This document shows, one piece after another, positions 1 through 7,586 of a stretch of DNA of 30,068 nt. Each line of letters starts with the position of its first letter. The first letter of the stretch is position 1. Location: the NCBI GenBank assembly GCA_903885855.1, contig CAISKG010000380.1:1-30068 (forward strand). Reading direction: 5' to 3'. The translations under genes were made by a program, and so were the position numbers. The notes beneath the pieces were generated by a model. It worked only from the letters and a program-made list of their open reading frames with translations, was not told where the DNA came from and did not search any database. The stretch comes from an uncultured Planctomycetaceae bacterium (GTDB lineage Bacteria; Planctomycetota; Planctomycetia; Pirellulales; UBA1268).

Positions 1-46
1 TACACATAGAGGCACACTCTTTCCCTACACGACGCTCTTCCGATCT
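1..46 (+). other. Illumina TruSeq HT adapter (assembly contamination)
   Basis: This is not genomic sequence. Bases 1-5 (TACAC) are the end of the P5 flow-cell oligo. Bases 6-13 (ATAGAGGC) match the TruSeq HT i5 index D502. Bases 14-46 are the full 33-base TruSeq read-1 primer site, ending in CTCTTCCGATCT. The order (P5 tail, index, read-1 primer, insert) is exactly that of a library molecule, so the genome can begin no earlier than base 47. A perfect 14-bp palindrome (47-60) follows directly, which may have helped the mis-assembly. Confidence 0.97.
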
Positions 47-124
47 CGGGGCCGGCCCCGCGGGCGGCTGATCCTCGACGACGGCCCGGAGAAGGGGCGG
101 GAGCCGGAGTCGAACGCGCTGTTC

Positions 125-994
125 GTGGAGCGGTTCCTGGCCTACGTGCGGCACGAGCGGGTGCTCGCGGCCAACACGCTCGAGGCCTATGGCCGCGATC
201 TCCGCCACTTCCTGGCCTGGCTCGGCGGCCGGGCCGCGGCGTCGCTCACCGTCCGCGACCTCGGCGACTACCTCTCGGCCCTCGCGGTCAAGGGGCACGC
301 CCGCGCGAGCGTGGCCCGCGCCGCCGCCACCCTCCGCGTGTTCTTCGCCTTCCTGCAGCTCGAGGGGGTGGTGCGCGAGAGCCCGGCCGAGCTGCTCGCG
401 AGCCCCCGGCGCGACGACGTCATGCCAGGCACGCTCTCGGCCGAGCAGGTCGACCGCCTCCTCGGCACACCCGATCCACGGACCCCCGTCGGCCAGCGCG
501 ACCGGGCGCTCCTCGAGCTTCTCTACGCCACCGGCTGCCGGGCCTCGGAGGTGTCGCACCTCCGCGTCCACGAGGTTCATCTGGCGGAGTGCTTCTGCAC
601 CTGCCGCGGCAAGGGCAACAAGGAGCGCGTGGTGCCGCTCGGGGCCCGGGCGGTGGCCGCGGTCGGCGGCTGGATCGGAGGCCACCGCCATGCCTACGCG
701 GCCCGCGGCGACGCCCCGGAATGGACGCTCCTCTCCACGCGCGGCAACCGCCTGTCACGGATGCGGATCTGGGAGATCGTGCGGGGCCACGCCACCGCGG
801 CCGGGCTGCCGGCCGACATCGGCCCCCACACGCTGCGGCACAGTTTCGCCACCCACCTCGTCGCCGGCGGGGTCGATCTCCGGCACGTGCAGGAGATGCT
901 CGGCCACGCCAGCATCGCCACCACGCAGCGCTACACCCACGTCGACGCCGCGCGCCTCAAGGGGGTGCACGGCCGCTTCCATCCCCGCGGCTGA
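125..994 (+). CDS. xerD: Tyrosine recombinase XerD (start uncertain)
   Basis: Site-specific tyrosine recombinase that resolves chromosome dimers at dif, normally together with XerC. The N-terminal SAM-like core-binding domain covers about residues 1-85 and the catalytic domain about 100-289. The catalytic set is complete: R139 (ATGCRASE), K163 (RGKGNKER), H235 and R238 (HTLRHSF), H261 (MLGHAS) and nucleophile Y270 (TTQRYTHV). The C-terminal end, with LKGVHGRFHPR, resembles XerD more than XerC. The GTG at 125 is a usable start giving 289 residues, close to family length. However, the frame stays open upstream to the adapter junction at 47, so a longer or truncated N-terminus cannot be excluded. 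The stop lies 8 bases from the stop of the convergent exbD gene. Family assignment is firm; XerD over XerC is a judgement. Confidence 0.88.
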   Translation: MERFLAYVRHERVLAANTLEAYGRDLRHFLAWLGGRAAASLTVRDLGDYLSALAVKGHARASVARAAATLRVFFAFLQLEGVVRESPAELLASPRRDDVMPGTLSAEQVDRLLGTPDPRTPVGQRDRALLELLYATGCRASEVSHLRVHEVHLAECFCTCRGKGNKERVVPLGARAVAAVGGWIGGHRHAYAARGDAPEWTLLSTRGNRLSRMRIWEIVRGHATAAGLPADIGPHTLRHSFATHLVAGGVDLRHVQEMLGHASIATTQRYTHVDAARLKGVHGRFHPRG

Positions 995-1002
995 CGGCCG
1001 GG

Positions 1003-1485
1003 TCAGTTCTTCTTCGGGGGCGTGAACTTGATCTTCCGGATCAGTTCCACGATCCGCCCATCCTCGACCCGGCCCGAGACGGCCGTGATCGCCTTGACGA
1101 CGTTGGCGTAGCCCAGGCCGTAGTCGCAGTCGAGCTCGACCTCGGTCTTCTCCGCCAGCGAGTTCGGCCCGGTGTCGGCCCCCACCAGCCCGATGATCCG
1201 GCGCCGCAGCTCGTCGAAGTCGGCCACGGGGGTGCCGTTCATGGCGATCGAGGCCAACTCGCCGCCGGGCCCGGCCGCGAGGCGCACGCGCACCGGGGGC
1301 ACCTGCTGCTCGTCGGGCAGGGCCGCCGCCGCCGCCGCGATCGGCATGCGGATGTCGAAATCCCCCTCCGGGGAGACGACCTTCAGCGTGCACATGAAGA
1401 ACGACATCAACTGGAACACGACGTCGATCATCGGCGTCATGTTGATCTCGACCTTGTCGACGAGTCCGCTGCCGCGCCGGGCCAT
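1003..1485 (-). CDS. exbD: ExbD/TolR-family biopolymer transport protein (second copy)
   Basis: Stator-type subunit of an ExbB/ExbD proton channel that couples proton motive force to envelope work. The 160-residue protein has a short cytoplasmic N-terminus, one membrane segment at about 18-40 (PMIDVVFQLMSFFM), then a periplasmic domain. D21 in the PMID motif matches the proton-carrying aspartate of ExbD/TolR. The ATG at 1485 is preferred because an AGGCGGTGA ribosome site precedes it and the membrane segment then sits at the usual place. A longer reading to 1599 would overlap the upstream exbD. It lies 4 bases after that gene and is the last gene of the operon. The pairing of two unequal ExbDs suggests a heteromeric stator. 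The cargo or partner is not evident; no TonB, TolB or Pal gene is present here. Confidence 0.9.
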   Translation of the reverse strand: MARRGSGLVDKVEINMTPMIDVVFQLMSFFMCTLKVVSPEGDFDIRMPIAAAAAALPDEQQVPPVRVRLAAGPGGELASIAMNGTPVADFDELRRRIIGLVGADTGPNSLAEKTEVELDCDYGLGYANVVKAITAVSGRVEDGRIVELIRKIKFTPPKKN

Positions 1486-1489
1486 CGTG

Positions 1490-1930
1490 TCACCGCCTGT
1501 CGTCGTACTGGGCACGGAGGGCGAACCGCTCGAATCCCTTCTCCTGGCAGATGCGGATGATGTCCTGCACCTCGCCGGTCTTGGCCCGCCCGTCGGCACG
1601 CACGATGACGGTCGCCGCGGAGGGCTCGAGCCCCTCGTCGAGCATCACCGACTTCTCGCGCTCCAGGCGCGCCGCGATGTCGCGCACGGCCACGCGTTCA
1701 CCGGCGTAGATCACGTCGCCGGTGTTCATCAGCTGGAGCGTGATCGGCTTCTCGATCACCCCCTCGGCCGGCTTCGCCAGCTGGCTCGACGGGAGCTGGA
1801 TGCGGTCGTCCTGCTCGGCCTCGGAGAAGTTCATGACGAACATGAAGAAGGTGATCAACTGGAAGGTCATGTCGATCATCGGCGTCATGTCGATCTCGGT
1901 GCTCGTCGGACCGCCGCCGCGTTTGGCCAT
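1490..1930 (-). CDS. exbD: ExbD/TolR-family biopolymer transport protein (first copy)
   Basis: A 146-residue ExbD/TolR relative with one N-terminal membrane segment (about 17-38, PMIDMTFQLITFFMFVM), including D20 at the conserved proton-relay position. A periplasmic domain follows, ending in the typical EVQDIIRICQEKGF region. The ATG at 1930 has a strong GAGGTGA ribosome site five bases upstream. It is clearly diverged from the second ExbD, so the two are not a recent duplication. It lies 50 bases downstream of exbB and 4 bases before the second exbD, which implies co-transcription and joint assembly with the ExbB pentamer. The role in an energised envelope complex follows from family knowledge; the specific function is unknown. 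Confidence 0.9.
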   Translation of the reverse strand: MAKRGGGPTSTEIDMTPMIDMTFQLITFFMFVMNFSEAEQDDRIQLPSSQLAKPAEGVIEKPITLQLMNTGDVIYAGERVAVRDIAARLEREKSVMLDEGLEPSAATVIVRADGRAKTGEVQDIIRICQEKGFERFALRAQYDDRR

Positions 1931-1980
1931 CGTTCACCTCGACGGAGTGCCTGCAGAGCGCCAGAGCCGGCCGGGCCCGC

Positions 1981-2820
1981 TCACTTCTTCGTGCCCATGG
2001 TCTGGAAGCGGGCCATGAGCCGCTGGGCCTCCTCGTGGACGTCGCCGACGAGCTGCTGCAGCCAATTCTTGAACAGGGCGAAACAGGCGATGGCCGGGAT
2101 CGCCAGCCAGAGGCCGATGAGCGTCGTGATGAGGGCCTGCGAGATGCCGATGGCCAGCTCGGAGGGCTTCGGCGCGGTCAGCGAGCGGGCGATCACCATG
2201 AACGCCGACACCATCCCGTCGACCGTCCCGAGGAGGCCGAACATCGGCGCCAGGGCCCCGATCAGCGAGACGTAGCTGATCTTGTGCTCGAGCTTCATCG
2301 CCTCCTCGTCCTCGACCTCGGTCATCGCCTCGACGGCGGCGCCGTGGCCCGACTGCAGCTTCCCCATTCCGGCGGCGAGCACATGGCCGAGGTAGGAATC
2401 GTCCGCTTTGGCGAGCTCGTACGCCTGCTGGTACTCCTTGGCGTCGAGGTGGGCCTCGAACCCGTCGCGGAGCAACTTGGGCATCAGCGCCTCGCGCCGG
2501 ATCTGCAGGAAACACATCACCAGCAGCGCCACCAGCAGGAACGACAAGAGCAGGAACACGACCACGTAGCGCCAGCCGAGGGCCTTCACGTAGAAGGTGA
2601 GCAGGTTCTCGCCCGCCTCGGCCTCGCCGGCAGGCTCCTCGTCGGCCAGGTCGTCCTGGGCCACCGCCGCCTGCGGCACCGCCAGCGGCGAGAGCGCCGC
2701 CCCGCAGGGCAGGAGCAGCGCCAGCGCCATCCCGACGCGCGACAGCCAGACCCGCGCCGCCGCCGCGGCGCCCCCGCCGCTCCGATCCAGCCCACCCGAC
2801 ACCGTGCCAGCCGACGCCAT
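1981..2820 (-). CDS. exbB: MotA/TolQ/ExbB proton-channel protein with signal peptide
   Basis: Membrane proton channel subunit partnering the two downstream ExbD proteins. The 279-residue protein starts with a long cleavable-looking signal (about 1-55, ending AVAQ before DD) and an acidic stretch (56-72). Three membrane segments follow at about 85-107, 182-210 and 228-250. The block ALAPMFGLLGTVDGMVSAF (189-207) is the diagnostic ExbB/TolQ channel motif, and the third segment contains ITTLIGLWLAIPA. The ATG at 2820 is chosen because AGGAGA lies just upstream; the frame is open further up, but without a ribosome site. The extra signal peptide and periplasmic N-terminus are found in many planctomycete and Bacteroidetes ExbB relatives but not in E. 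coli ExbB. It lies 154 bases after the TPR protein gene. Confidence 0.9.
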   Translation of the reverse strand: MASAGTVSGGLDRSGGGAAAAARVWLSRVGMALALLLPCGAALSPLAVPQAAVAQDDLADEEPAGEAEAGENLLTFYVKALGWRYVVVFLLLSFLLVALLVMCFLQIRREALMPKLLRDGFEAHLDAKEYQQAYELAKADDSYLGHVLAAGMGKLQSGHGAAVEAMTEVEDEEAMKLEHKISYVSLIGALAPMFGLLGTVDGMVSAFMVIARSLTAPKPSELAIGISQALITTLIGLWLAIPAIACFALFKNWLQQLVGDVHEEAQRLMARFQTMGTKK

Positions 2821-2974
2821 GAAAGGTCTCCTCGGAACGCGGCACGAGCCGCCGATCGATCGGGTCCACTGGCCCCGTGGCCCGGCCCCCGCCCCGGGAT
2901 CGTACGCCACGCCGCCGCATCCCCTCAAGCGGGACCGCCCCGGCGGCGAGCGCACCGAGGCCGCGAGCGCGGCC

Positions 2975-4048
2975 TCACGACTTGGGCGCCGCGAGTTTCC
3001 GGGCCCACGGCGACTTCGGGTAGGCGGTCTCGAGCATCGACCGCGCCTCGCGGGACCGCTCGGGGTTGGCCGCCTTCTCCCAGAGGTCGACGAGGTTGTA
3101 GAGCGCCTCGGCGTGGCTCTCCGGCGCCGCGTTGTAGACCAGGTCGACCGTCAGGAAGGCGACGAGGGCGTCCTGCTCCCGGCCCGCGACCCCCCGGTAC
3201 GCGTGGCCGAGGGCGTTGTAGGCGTCGGCCAGCACCGAGCCGTCCTCCGGGTCCGACTGGCCGATCACCGCGCGGACGACCCCCACCGCCTCCTCGCCCC
3301 GCCCCAGCCCCGCCAGGCAGCGGGCCCGGCCCAGTTCGGCGCCCCGCTTCTGGGCGAGCCCGGCGTCGTCGGCGGCATCCACCCCCAACGCCGCCTCGAA
3401 CTCGCCCAGCGCCTCGGCGTGCTTCCCCTGGTCGAGGAGCATGGTGGCCCGCGCCGAGGCGGCACGCACCTTGAACGCCGGGGGCCCCTTGGCGAGCTTG
3501 GCGTATTCGGCGAGCGCCTTGTCGGGGAGCCCCGCGCGCGACAGCAGATCTCCGAGGATCTCCTGCATCTCGAAGGTGTGGTGGCTCTGGGGATGCCGCG
3601 CGAGGAACTCCTGCACCTGCTTGCCCGGCTCGCGGGGATCGGATCCGGTGGCCAGGGCCGCCCGCGCCGCCGCCGCCGCACGCACGAACTCGACCTCGTC
3701 GAGGAGGATCTGCTCCGCACCGTCGAGGTCGCCGGGCTGGATCTTCGCCAATTCCTCGACCGCGTCGGCGGGCCGGCCGCGGAGGAGCATCGAGCGGGCC
3801 GACTTGAGCTCCTGCGGCTCGCCGCCGAACTGGACCTCGCGGATCTGGTCCACCGGGATCTGCTTCGTCTCGCCGTTGCGATCCTCCACCTGCACCTCGC
3901 CGGTGTCGGTGGCGACGACACGGCCGGTGATCGTGCCCGATCGGGTGACGATGCGGTCGGTGGTCTGGGCCGATGCCCGCGGCACCGCCAGCGCGAGGAG
4001 GGCGACGATGCAGGCCGACGGCGCGGCGACGCGGAGGGGGCAACGCAT
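2975..4048 (-). CDS. Secreted TPR-type protein of the Exb operon
   Basis: A 357-residue exported protein of unknown exact function. A signal peptide covers residues 1-27 (ends ASA before Q28). Residues 30-80 form a small beta-rich segment (RIVTRSGTITGRVV and IPVDQIREVQFGG) resembling Sm-like or barrel domains that precede TPR arrays. The rest is helical, with TPR-like units such as DKALAEYAKLAKG, AEALGEFEAALG and ALGHAYRGVAGREQDAL. The start at 4048 gives a textbook signal peptide, although no clear Shine-Dalgarno site precedes it. It sits 64 bases downstream of the giant TPR gene and upstream of exbB. It is therefore likely a periplasmic partner that links the ExbB/ExbD motor to the envelope, in the way YbgF/CpoB accompanies Tol-Pal. 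That role is inference from neighbourhood. Confidence 0.82.
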   Translation of the reverse strand: MRCPLRVAAPSACIVALLALAVPRASAQTTDRIVTRSGTITGRVVATDTGEVQVEDRNGETKQIPVDQIREVQFGGEPQELKSARSMLLRGRPADAVEELAKIQPGDLDGAEQILLDEVEFVRAAAAARAALATGSDPREPGKQVQEFLARHPQSHHTFEMQEILGDLLSRAGLPDKALAEYAKLAKGPPAFKVRAASARATMLLDQGKHAEALGEFEAALGVDAADDAGLAQKRGAELGRARCLAGLGRGEEAVGVVRAVIGQSDPEDGSVLADAYNALGHAYRGVAGREQDALVAFLTVDLVYNAAPESHAEALYNLVDLWEKAANPERSREARSMLETAYPKSPWARKLAAPKS

Positions 4049-4112
4049 GGTGGCGATCCGTATCCAGGGCCGGAAGGTGGAAACGCGGTCGGAACGACGG
4101 GGGCGGGGGAGG

Positions 4113-7100
4113 TCAGGACGACCCGGCCGGCGCGGCGGCCGCCGCCGCGTCGTCGAGCTCGGCGAGGCCGCGCGGCGCCGCCTCGCCCCGCTCTTTCTGG
4201 ATGCGGCGCAGCACGGCGTCGAACTGGGCACGGAAGGCGTCGCCCCCGAGGTCGGGATAGAGCCGGTAGGTGATGGCGACGTCGTTGGCCGCCATCTGGA
4301 GCAGCTTGGCCTTGTCCTGACCGGGCTTGTCGAGGAGGGCCAGCCGGCAGCGGACCACGGCGAGCCGGGCGTCGAAGAACTTCGCGCGCACGTCGGTGGC
4401 ACGCGGATCGGCCGCCTGCCGGGCGAGCCGGTTGGCGATCCCGCCCCATCCCCACGCCACGCCGCCGCCGCTCTTGCGGCCGGCGATCGCCTCGCGGAGC
4501 CAGCGTGCCCCTGCCGCCGCGTCGGCCGACCGCTCGCCGGCGGCCTGGAGCGTCTCCGCCGCCTGCACCTGCACGTCGAGCGCGTTCTGCCGGCGGGGAT
4601 CGGAGAGGATCCAGTCGATCTGCGCGAGTGCCTCGTCCCACCGCCCCAGTTCCCGGTTGACACCGGCCAGCTTCATGCGGATCGCGGGGACGAAGCGGGT
4701 CAGTTCCTCCCCTCCCTCCGCCGGCGCCGCATCGGCCCTCGCCAGGAGCCCCTGCAGCACCTCGGCCGCCCGGCCGAGATAGGCCGACGCCTTCGCCTTG
4801 GGAACCACCGAGCCCGAACCGGTGCCCGAGCCGAGTGACAGGTAGGTCGTCGCCACCCACATCTGCGACGCCACCTTCGGATCCCGCTTGGCGACCCCGT
4901 CGAGGAAGCGCTCGAAGCCGGCCAGGAGCGCCGCCACGCGCGGGTCGGACTCCGCCCCGGCCCCCCCCGCCGCCAGTGCCTCGAGCTGACCCTGCAGGTC
5001 GCGGCCCATCGCCAGGTAGATGCCCGTCAGCTTCGCCGACGCCTCCGGGCCGCTGCCGGCGGCGGCCTCGAGCTTCTGCATGGCCTCCTGGGCCTTCTCG
5101 AGCGCCTGCGACTGGATGAAGTAGCGCAGCGCCACCGCGGCCGCGTTCTCCGCGAGCGTCCCCGTCAGGCCACCTGCGGAGAGGAGCGGCCAGGCGCCCC
5201 ACTGCGGATGGTCGACGAGCCGGGCGGCGAGCGCGTCGTCGCCGTCCTCCATCGCGATCTGCAGCCGCGCGAGCCCCGCCGAGACCGCCACCGGCCCGGC
5301 CGGGGCCCCGGCCGGCACCGCCGCGAGGCCGCGGTCGAGCGCGTCGACGGCCTGCGCCTTCCAGGCGGCGAGCTGCTCGGCCCGGGGACGGGCGTCCTCC
5401 GGCAGACGGCGCCTCTCTAGCACCTCGCGCCACAGCGCCCCGCCGGCCCGCAGCAGCGTCTCGTGGCCCTTGACGGCGTCGGCGGGCACGGCCGCGACGA
5501 TCGCGGTCAGCCGGTCGACGTCGTGGGCCTCCGCGGCGGCCGCGATCGCCACCTGCGCCGCGTCGGCGGCCTCGGCCTCCTTCGGCCAGGTGCGCACGAT
5601 GGTCGAGGCGACATCCGCCATCCGCGCCCGCGCCGCACCGCGCCACGCCTCCGGGCCCTCCTTGCCCAGCGCCTGCCAACTCGCCATGGCGATCTTCGCC
5701 GCCTGCCGTGCCCCCTTGGCGCCGGGATAGCGCTCGGCGAGGAAGGTTCCGAGGACGGCCGCGTCGTGGTGCCGCCGGGCGTCGTAGAGGAGGAAGGTGA
5801 GCAGCGCGCGGGCCCGGTTGAGGTCGTCCGGCGCGATGCCCTCGCCGCGCGCCAGCGCCCGGCGCAGCGAGTCGATGGCCCGCGAGCGTTCCGTCGCCGC
5901 CGCCGCCTCGGCCGCGGCCGCCTCCTCGGCCTTCCCCGCCGCGGCGGCCGCCTTGGCCTCCGCCTGCTTCTCCTGCATCGCGGTCATCGCCCCCGCCGCG
6001 ATGTCGTAGGCCGAGGCGAACACCTGCCCGGGATCGTCGTCGTCGTCCACGACCGTCCGGCCGAGCGATTCCAGCAGCGCCCGGGCCTCGCGCGCCAGAT
6101 CCCGGTTGTGGCGGGCGACGTCCGTGGCCAGTTTCTTGGCGTCGCGGAGCATCGTGGGCTTGCGCCCGCGCTGATCGGCCGGGAGCACCTCCGCCTTCTC
6201 CACCAACAGCCGTGCCGCGCGATACTTCATCCCCAGCCAATCGGCGTCGAGACGATCGGCCGGCACGTTGGCCATGGCGAGGCGCTCGAGCCTCTGATCG
6301 AAGGCGTCGTATTGCTTGGTCTCGAGCCACGCCTCCAGCGACGCGTTGATCGCCTTGGCACGCAGCGAGGGGACGAAGCCGGAATCCCCTTCCAGGCCGC
6401 GCACGTTGGCGAGCGTGAGGAGAGCCGTGTCGTAGAGCTTCTTGCGTTCCTCGGGAGCCGTCTCGGCCTGCGCCAGCGCCGCGTAGGCACGCCCCTCGTA
6501 GAACCGTGCGTAGAGGCCGGCTCCCCACTTGGGGTATTTGTCGAACAGCTTGCGGTAGCGGTCGGCGGCCTCGCGCACGAACTGCTTCCATTCCGCCGAC
6601 CCCACCGGAAACGCCTTGGCCTTCTCGTAGATCGCGTTCCCGACCAGCAGCCGCGTCTGCAGCAGTTCGGCGCGGAGGCTGTCCTGGCGGTCCTCCAGCG
6701 CCTCCAGCCGCTTGACGTCGGAGGCGGTCTTCTTCGGGGCCCGCCGCGCCTTCTTCCCCGCGGCCCCGTCCCCCTCCTTCTCCTTGCCGCCCCCCTTGAT
6801 CGCGGCGATGCGGGCATCGACCCCGCGCAGTGCCGCGAGCACGGCGTCCTCCGCGTTCGCGGGGGGGGGGATCTCGGCGCCCGGCTCGCGGGCCGGCGCC
6901 GCCAGGGCCGCGATCGCGCCGTCGAAGAGCGGCACGGCCTCCTGCGCGAGTCGCGCCGCGTCCTCGCCGGGGCGCTTGGCCTGGGAGAGCTTGAGACGGG
7001 CCCGCTCCACCAGCAGCCCGCCCTTCTGGGTGTAGGCGGCGATCACCTCGTCCTCGCCGGGCCCGGCCGCCAGGGCACGATCGACCTGCTCCGACGCCTG

Positions 7101-7454
7101 CTCCAGGAGCGTCGCCCGCCGCGGGCCGGGCGCCTCGCGCCGTGCCATCCCGGCCAGCGCCGTCGCACGCCAGAGGGGGATGTTCCGGCGGAAATCGGCG
7201 CCGTACGCCGGATCGTCCCCGACCCGGTCGAGCACGATCAGCGACACGTCGTGCAGGCGCCGCTCGCCGAGCGCCTCGAGCAGCCGCCGCGTCGCGGATT
7301 CCTCGGTGCCTGGCGACTCCTCGGCGGCCTCCTGCCGGGCCGCCACCCGCCCCGCCACGACCGCGGGGAGGATCGCGACCAGGAGGCCGGCCACGAACAC
7401 GCCGCGGGCGCCGTCGGAACCGCCCCCGCGCCGCCAGAAGTTCCGTCGCCTCAT
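4113..7454 (-). CDS. Giant TPR/helical-repeat envelope protein, first gene of Exb operon
   Basis: A 1113-residue, almost wholly alpha-helical protein. A basic N-terminus (MRRRNFWRR) and a hydrophobic segment at about 18-36 form a signal peptide or membrane anchor. Most of the rest consists of TPR-like helix pairs, for example in 350-420 (LFDKYPKWGAGLYARFYEGR) and 480-1100. A Lys-rich low-complexity patch lies at about 220-245 and an Ala/Glu-rich coiled stretch at about 490-520. The ATG at 7454 is preferred over an upstream in-frame ATG because GGGGGAGG precedes it by a few bases. It is the first gene after the promoter at 7537-7564. Bases 6861-6870 are a 10-base G run coding for prolines near residue 197, a likely place for indel errors. 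No enzymatic motif was recognised; a scaffold role is inferred. Confidence 0.8.
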   Translation of the reverse strand: MRRRNFWRRGGGSDGARGVFVAGLLVAILPAVVAGRVAARQEAAEESPGTEESATRRLLEALGERRLHDVSLIVLDRVGDDPAYGADFRRNIPLWRATALAGMARREAPGPRRATLLEQASEQVDRALAAGPGEDEVIAAYTQKGGLLVERARLKLSQAKRPGEDAARLAQEAVPLFDGAIAALAAPAREPGAEIPPPANAEDAVLAALRGVDARIAAIKGGGKEKEGDGAAGKKARRAPKKTASDVKRLEALEDRQDSLRAELLQTRLLVGNAIYEKAKAFPVGSAEWKQFVREAADRYRKLFDKYPKWGAGLYARFYEGRAYAALAQAETAPEERKKLYDTALLTLANVRGLEGDSGFVPSLRAKAINASLEAWLETKQYDAFDQRLERLAMANVPADRLDADWLGMKYRAARLLVEKAEVLPADQRGRKPTMLRDAKKLATDVARHNRDLAREARALLESLGRTVVDDDDDPGQVFASAYDIAAGAMTAMQEKQAEAKAAAAAGKAEEAAAAEAAAATERSRAIDSLRRALARGEGIAPDDLNRARALLTFLLYDARRHHDAAVLGTFLAERYPGAKGARQAAKIAMASWQALGKEGPEAWRGAARARMADVASTIVRTWPKEAEAADAAQVAIAAAAEAHDVDRLTAIVAAVPADAVKGHETLLRAGGALWREVLERRRLPEDARPRAEQLAAWKAQAVDALDRGLAAVPAGAPAGPVAVSAGLARLQIAMEDGDDALAARLVDHPQWGAWPLLSAGGLTGTLAENAAAVALRYFIQSQALEKAQEAMQKLEAAAGSGPEASAKLTGIYLAMGRDLQGQLEALAAGGAGAESDPRVAALLAGFERFLDGVAKRDPKVASQMWVATTYLSLGSGTGSGSVVPKAKASAYLGRAAEVLQGLLARADAAPAEGGEELTRFVPAIRMKLAGVNRELGRWDEALAQIDWILSDPRRQNALDVQVQAAETLQAAGERSADAAAGARWLREAIAGRKSGGGVAWGWGGIANRLARQAADPRATDVRAKFFDARLAVVRCRLALLDKPGQDKAKLLQMAANDVAITYRLYPDLGGDAFRAQFDAVLRRIQKERGEAAPRGLAELDDAAAAAAPAGSS

Positions 7455-7536
7455 GGTCGCCTCCCCCTCGCCGCCCCTCCGGGTCGTCGCGGCACGCCGG
7501 AGCGCCGGCGCGACGACCGCCGCACCGCCACCGCTG

Positions 7537-7564
7537 ATTGTCCGCATCGTGCCGGAAGCGTCAA
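7537..7564 (-). promoter_or_regulatory. Sigma70-type promoter of the TPR-exbB-exbD operon
   Basis: Read on the minus strand, a -35 box TTGACG (7564-7559) is followed by a 16-base spacer and a -10 box GACAAT (7542-7537). Transcription would start near 7530, leaving about 75 bases of leader before the giant TPR gene at 7454. It lies in the 132-base gap after serA and is the only good promoter match there. It supports the view that the five envelope genes form a unit separate from serA. Confidence 0.6.
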
Positions 7565-7586
7565 ACCGCCGGCGACGGATCGCGGA

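Noticed and set aside
3265..6591. A 1108-residue minus-strand frame inside the two TPR genes
   Set aside because: It is out of frame with both TPR proteins, which carry signal peptides and ribosome sites; its composition is Arg/Gly/Pro shadow.
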